NCBI GenBank assembly: GCA_951799425.1
Contig: OX637403.1
Coordinates: 33,024,811-33,088,810 of the forward strand
Origin: Ilex aquifolium
Taxonomy: Eukaryota > Streptophyta > Magnoliopsida > Aquifoliales > Aquifoliaceae
Direction: 5' to 3'
Length of the DNA stretch: 64,000 bases
The notes under the pieces are model-generated. The model made no database searches, was not told the origin of the DNA, and was given only the letters and a program-made list of their open reading frames with translations. The translations under genes were made by a program, and so were the position numbers. Below, in pieces: positions 61,811-64,000 of this stretch. Numbering within the stretch: position 1 is the first letter of the stretch; every line of letters starts with the position of its first letter.

Positions 61811-64000
61811 TCAAAGTGGAGCATGAGGATTGATCATGCCCAACTTGGATAAAAGAAAGTGAAATTGATTACGTCCAAGAGCTTTCGTGAAGATGTTAGC
61901 ACATTGTTCATTAGTGGGTACGTGATAAGTAGAAATCAAACCTTGAGTAATTTTTTCACGTACAAGATGACAATCAAGTTCAATGTGCTTAGTGTGCTCA
62001 TGGAATATCGGATTAGCAGCAATGTGTAATGCAGCCTGGTTGTCACAGTAAAGTTGTACTGGTTGGGAATGAGAGACGCCCAAGTCAGTAAGAAGATATT
62101 TGAGCCATGTTATTTCACAACTGGTAGTGGCCATGGACTGGTACTCGGCCTCGACAGAAGATCGCGACACAGTGACTTGTTTATTTGTTTTCCACGAAAG
62201 TGGACTGTGACCAAGCAGTGTGATAAACCCAGTAGTGGATCGTCTGGTCAAGGGGCAACTGGCCCAATCCGAGTCGGTATAACACACCAACTGTAAAGGG
62301 CTGTTGGAGGAGAGAAGAATGCCTTGACCAGGTGTAGTTTTTAAATAGCGAAGTAGTCGGAAATCAGCATCCATATGAGGTTGACGAGGTTCATGCATGA
62401 ATTGGCTTAAAATGTTCACAGTGTAAACAATGTCCGACCGAGTGATGGTCAAATAAATGAGACGACCAACAAGGCGACGATAACAACTGGGATTGTGTAG
62501 AACGGCATCGGTATCATCAAGCTTAAGTTGTTGTTCCATAGGAAAATCATAGCCGCGAGAACCCAAGTAACCAGCATCATCAAGAATATCAAGTAAATAT
62601 TTGCGCTGGGAGAGAAAAATTCCAGTTGGAGAGCGAGGGACCTTGATACCTAAAAAGTACTTGAGTGTGCCGAGATTTTTGATATGGAATTTTTACTGAA
62701 GAAAGGCTATAAGACTGGTGATGGTAGATGGGTCATTACTAGTAATTAAAACATCATCAACATAGACTAAGACGAAAATGCAGTGGTCACCATCCTTGTG
62801 AGTGAATAGAGAATAATCGGCTTTGGATTGACTATATCCAGCATGAATGAGAGCAGAAGAGAACTTAGCAAACCATTGACAAGATGCTTGTTTCAAACCA
62901 TAAAGTGATTTGTTGAGACGACATACATGTGGCTCCCCCTTTCGAGAAAATCCTGGCGGCAAGGTCATATAAATTTCTTCATGGAGGTCACCATGTAAGA
63001 AAACGTTGTTGATGTCCAATTGGTGTAAGGACCAATGACGAATGGAAGCCACAACAAGGAGACATCGCAAAGTTGTTAATTTAGCCACCGGAACAACGGT
63101 GTCATGGTAATCCAATCTTTCTTGCTGGGTATAGTCCTTTGCCACGAGACGGGCTTTATAACGTTCAATAAAACCATCTGAGCGATGTTTGATTTTAAAA
63201 ACCCACTTACATCCGATGGGATGTTTGCCGGGAGGAAGTTTTGTAAGTGTCCAAGTATCATTATCCTCTAAGGCTTTGATCTTGGATGCCATAGCATTGC
63301 ACCAGTGATCACTTTTCATGGCCATAGAAAAGGAAGATGGTTCCATGTTCGAAGATATTGTTGCAAAAAATGACTGATGGGTAGTAGAAAATTTAGAATA
63401 ATCAAGAAAATGAGACAAAGGAATAGGTGAACCAGAACATACCTTCGTAGAGGATTTAGATGGAGAGGGCTGCGACATGGCGGTTGAACAGTCATAATAA
63501 CGTAAGTATGATGGAGTGGTGTGAACCCGAGAAGAATGACGAAATGGTGGTGGTATGATAGTAGTAGGTAAGGTCGATGTAGGTGTTGGCGATGTGGGCA
63601 AACTAGGTAATGGGTGTGGATTGGAGGGATTCAAAGGTGTAGAAGTTGGGAATGGTGTAGGAGATGTATCAATTGAGCTATGAGTGTCAAGAATGGGTAA
63701 ATGTGTTACTGGTAGATATGTGAATGAATAGATTGGTTATGAAAAGGAAAAGTGGATTCATGAAAGGTTACGTTGCGACTCGTGAAGGTTGTGCCGTCAT
63801 TGAGATCATATAAACGGTAACCTTTTTGACCATACGGGTAGCCAATGAAGATGCATTTGCGAGCACGAGAATCAAACTTGCGGGTATATTTAATATTATG
63901 AGCATAACTCAAACAACCAAATACACGAAGATATGAGTAAAAAGGTGAAGTTCCAAATAATACTTCGTGTGGTGATTTTTCGGATATGACGGGTGTGGGT
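61811..64000 (-). pseudogene. copia pol fragment: integrase end, RT, RNase H
   Basis: Frame 1 (64000-63706) gives the integrase tail ([49 protein letters not shown]). A frameshift near 63706 moves to the frame of 63634-62693: a proline/serine linker, then RT (CNAMASKIKALEDNDTWTLT, GCKWVFKIK, YKARLVAKDY, QLDINNVFLHGDLHEEIYM) and the catalytic LVYVDDVLITSND. TAA at 62693-62695 interrupts where a lysine or glutamate is expected; the continuation holds KFHIKNLGTLKYFLG and RNase H (CYTDSDWASCPLTRRSTTGF, SSVEAEYQSM, LYCDNQAALHIAANP, HIELDCHLVREKI), ending at 61811. Catalytic residues are retained, but the frame is not continuous. Confidence 0.9.

Larger units (their letters stand above)
61531..64000 (-). 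mobile_element. Ty1/copia retrotransposon, 3' half, running off the right edge
   Basis: On minus: the integrase C-terminal part (from base 64000), RT, RNase H, a polypurine tract (gaggggga, about 61806-61815) and a short 3' LTR. The 5' half lies beyond the window. It is broken by a frameshift and a nonsense codon. The short LTR and motif style resemble the left-hand copia relic, but the sequences are diverged. Confidence 0.88.

Overview
The window is nuclear DNA of a flowering plant, almost certainly a eudicot. The evidence is plant-type intron-containing gene remnants (MAP65, NUP98, an ATL RING-H2 gene, a DUF604 fringe-like gene, ETF-alpha), Tekay-type chromoviruses, Ty1/copia elements, RNase H-bearing L1 LINEs and many AT-rich MITEs. 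The species cannot be named from sequence alone. The window is dominated by transposons. Only one complete gene is visible (ATL-type RING-H2, 8795-9358 minus), plus one intact but orphan 3' exon (NUP98, 6343-7007). Every other host gene is a broken relic.

Layout. 1-1461: decayed hAT transposase, ending where a MITE left end begins. 1962-2150: a ~57-bp tandem array leading into a 5'-truncated copia element (2188-5429). 6343-7007: last exon of NUP98. 8795-9358: the RING-H2 gene, with a (GA)25 tract upstream. 9852-13108: MITEs, a dispersed repeat and a 228-bp tandem duplication. 13650-16980: decayed Ty3/gypsy on minus, split by a hAT-like insertion. 17416-19684: MAP65 pseudogene with two inverted-repeat elements in an intron. 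21687-23280: 5'-truncated LINE. 23522-23815: ETF-alpha relic. 27695-28810: a 1.1-kb MULE-like element with a 9-bp target duplication.

29489-41679 is the centrepiece: a complete copia element with 553/552-bp LTRs, primer-binding site, polypurine tract and a perfect 5-bp target duplication (AAACA). A 6.9-kb full-length L1 LINE sits in its gag in the opposite orientation, with a perfect 16-bp target duplication. 42098-42198: a tiny tRNA-derived SINE with an 18-bp target duplication. 43042-44871: DUF604 glycosyltransferase pseudogene. 44900-50844: truncated Tekay chromovirus on minus with its 5' LTR. 50845-56581: an older plus-strand chromovirus interrupted by a 2335-bp solo LTR with target duplication ATGCA. 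After more MITEs, a decayed copia element on minus runs off the right edge (61531-64000).

I see no operon-like or defence-like system and no CRISPR, rRNA or tRNA gene. The most informative content is the readable insertion history (target duplications, nesting order, LTR divergence) and a MITE family whose copies carry 9-bp target duplications, pointing to Mutator-like mobilisation.
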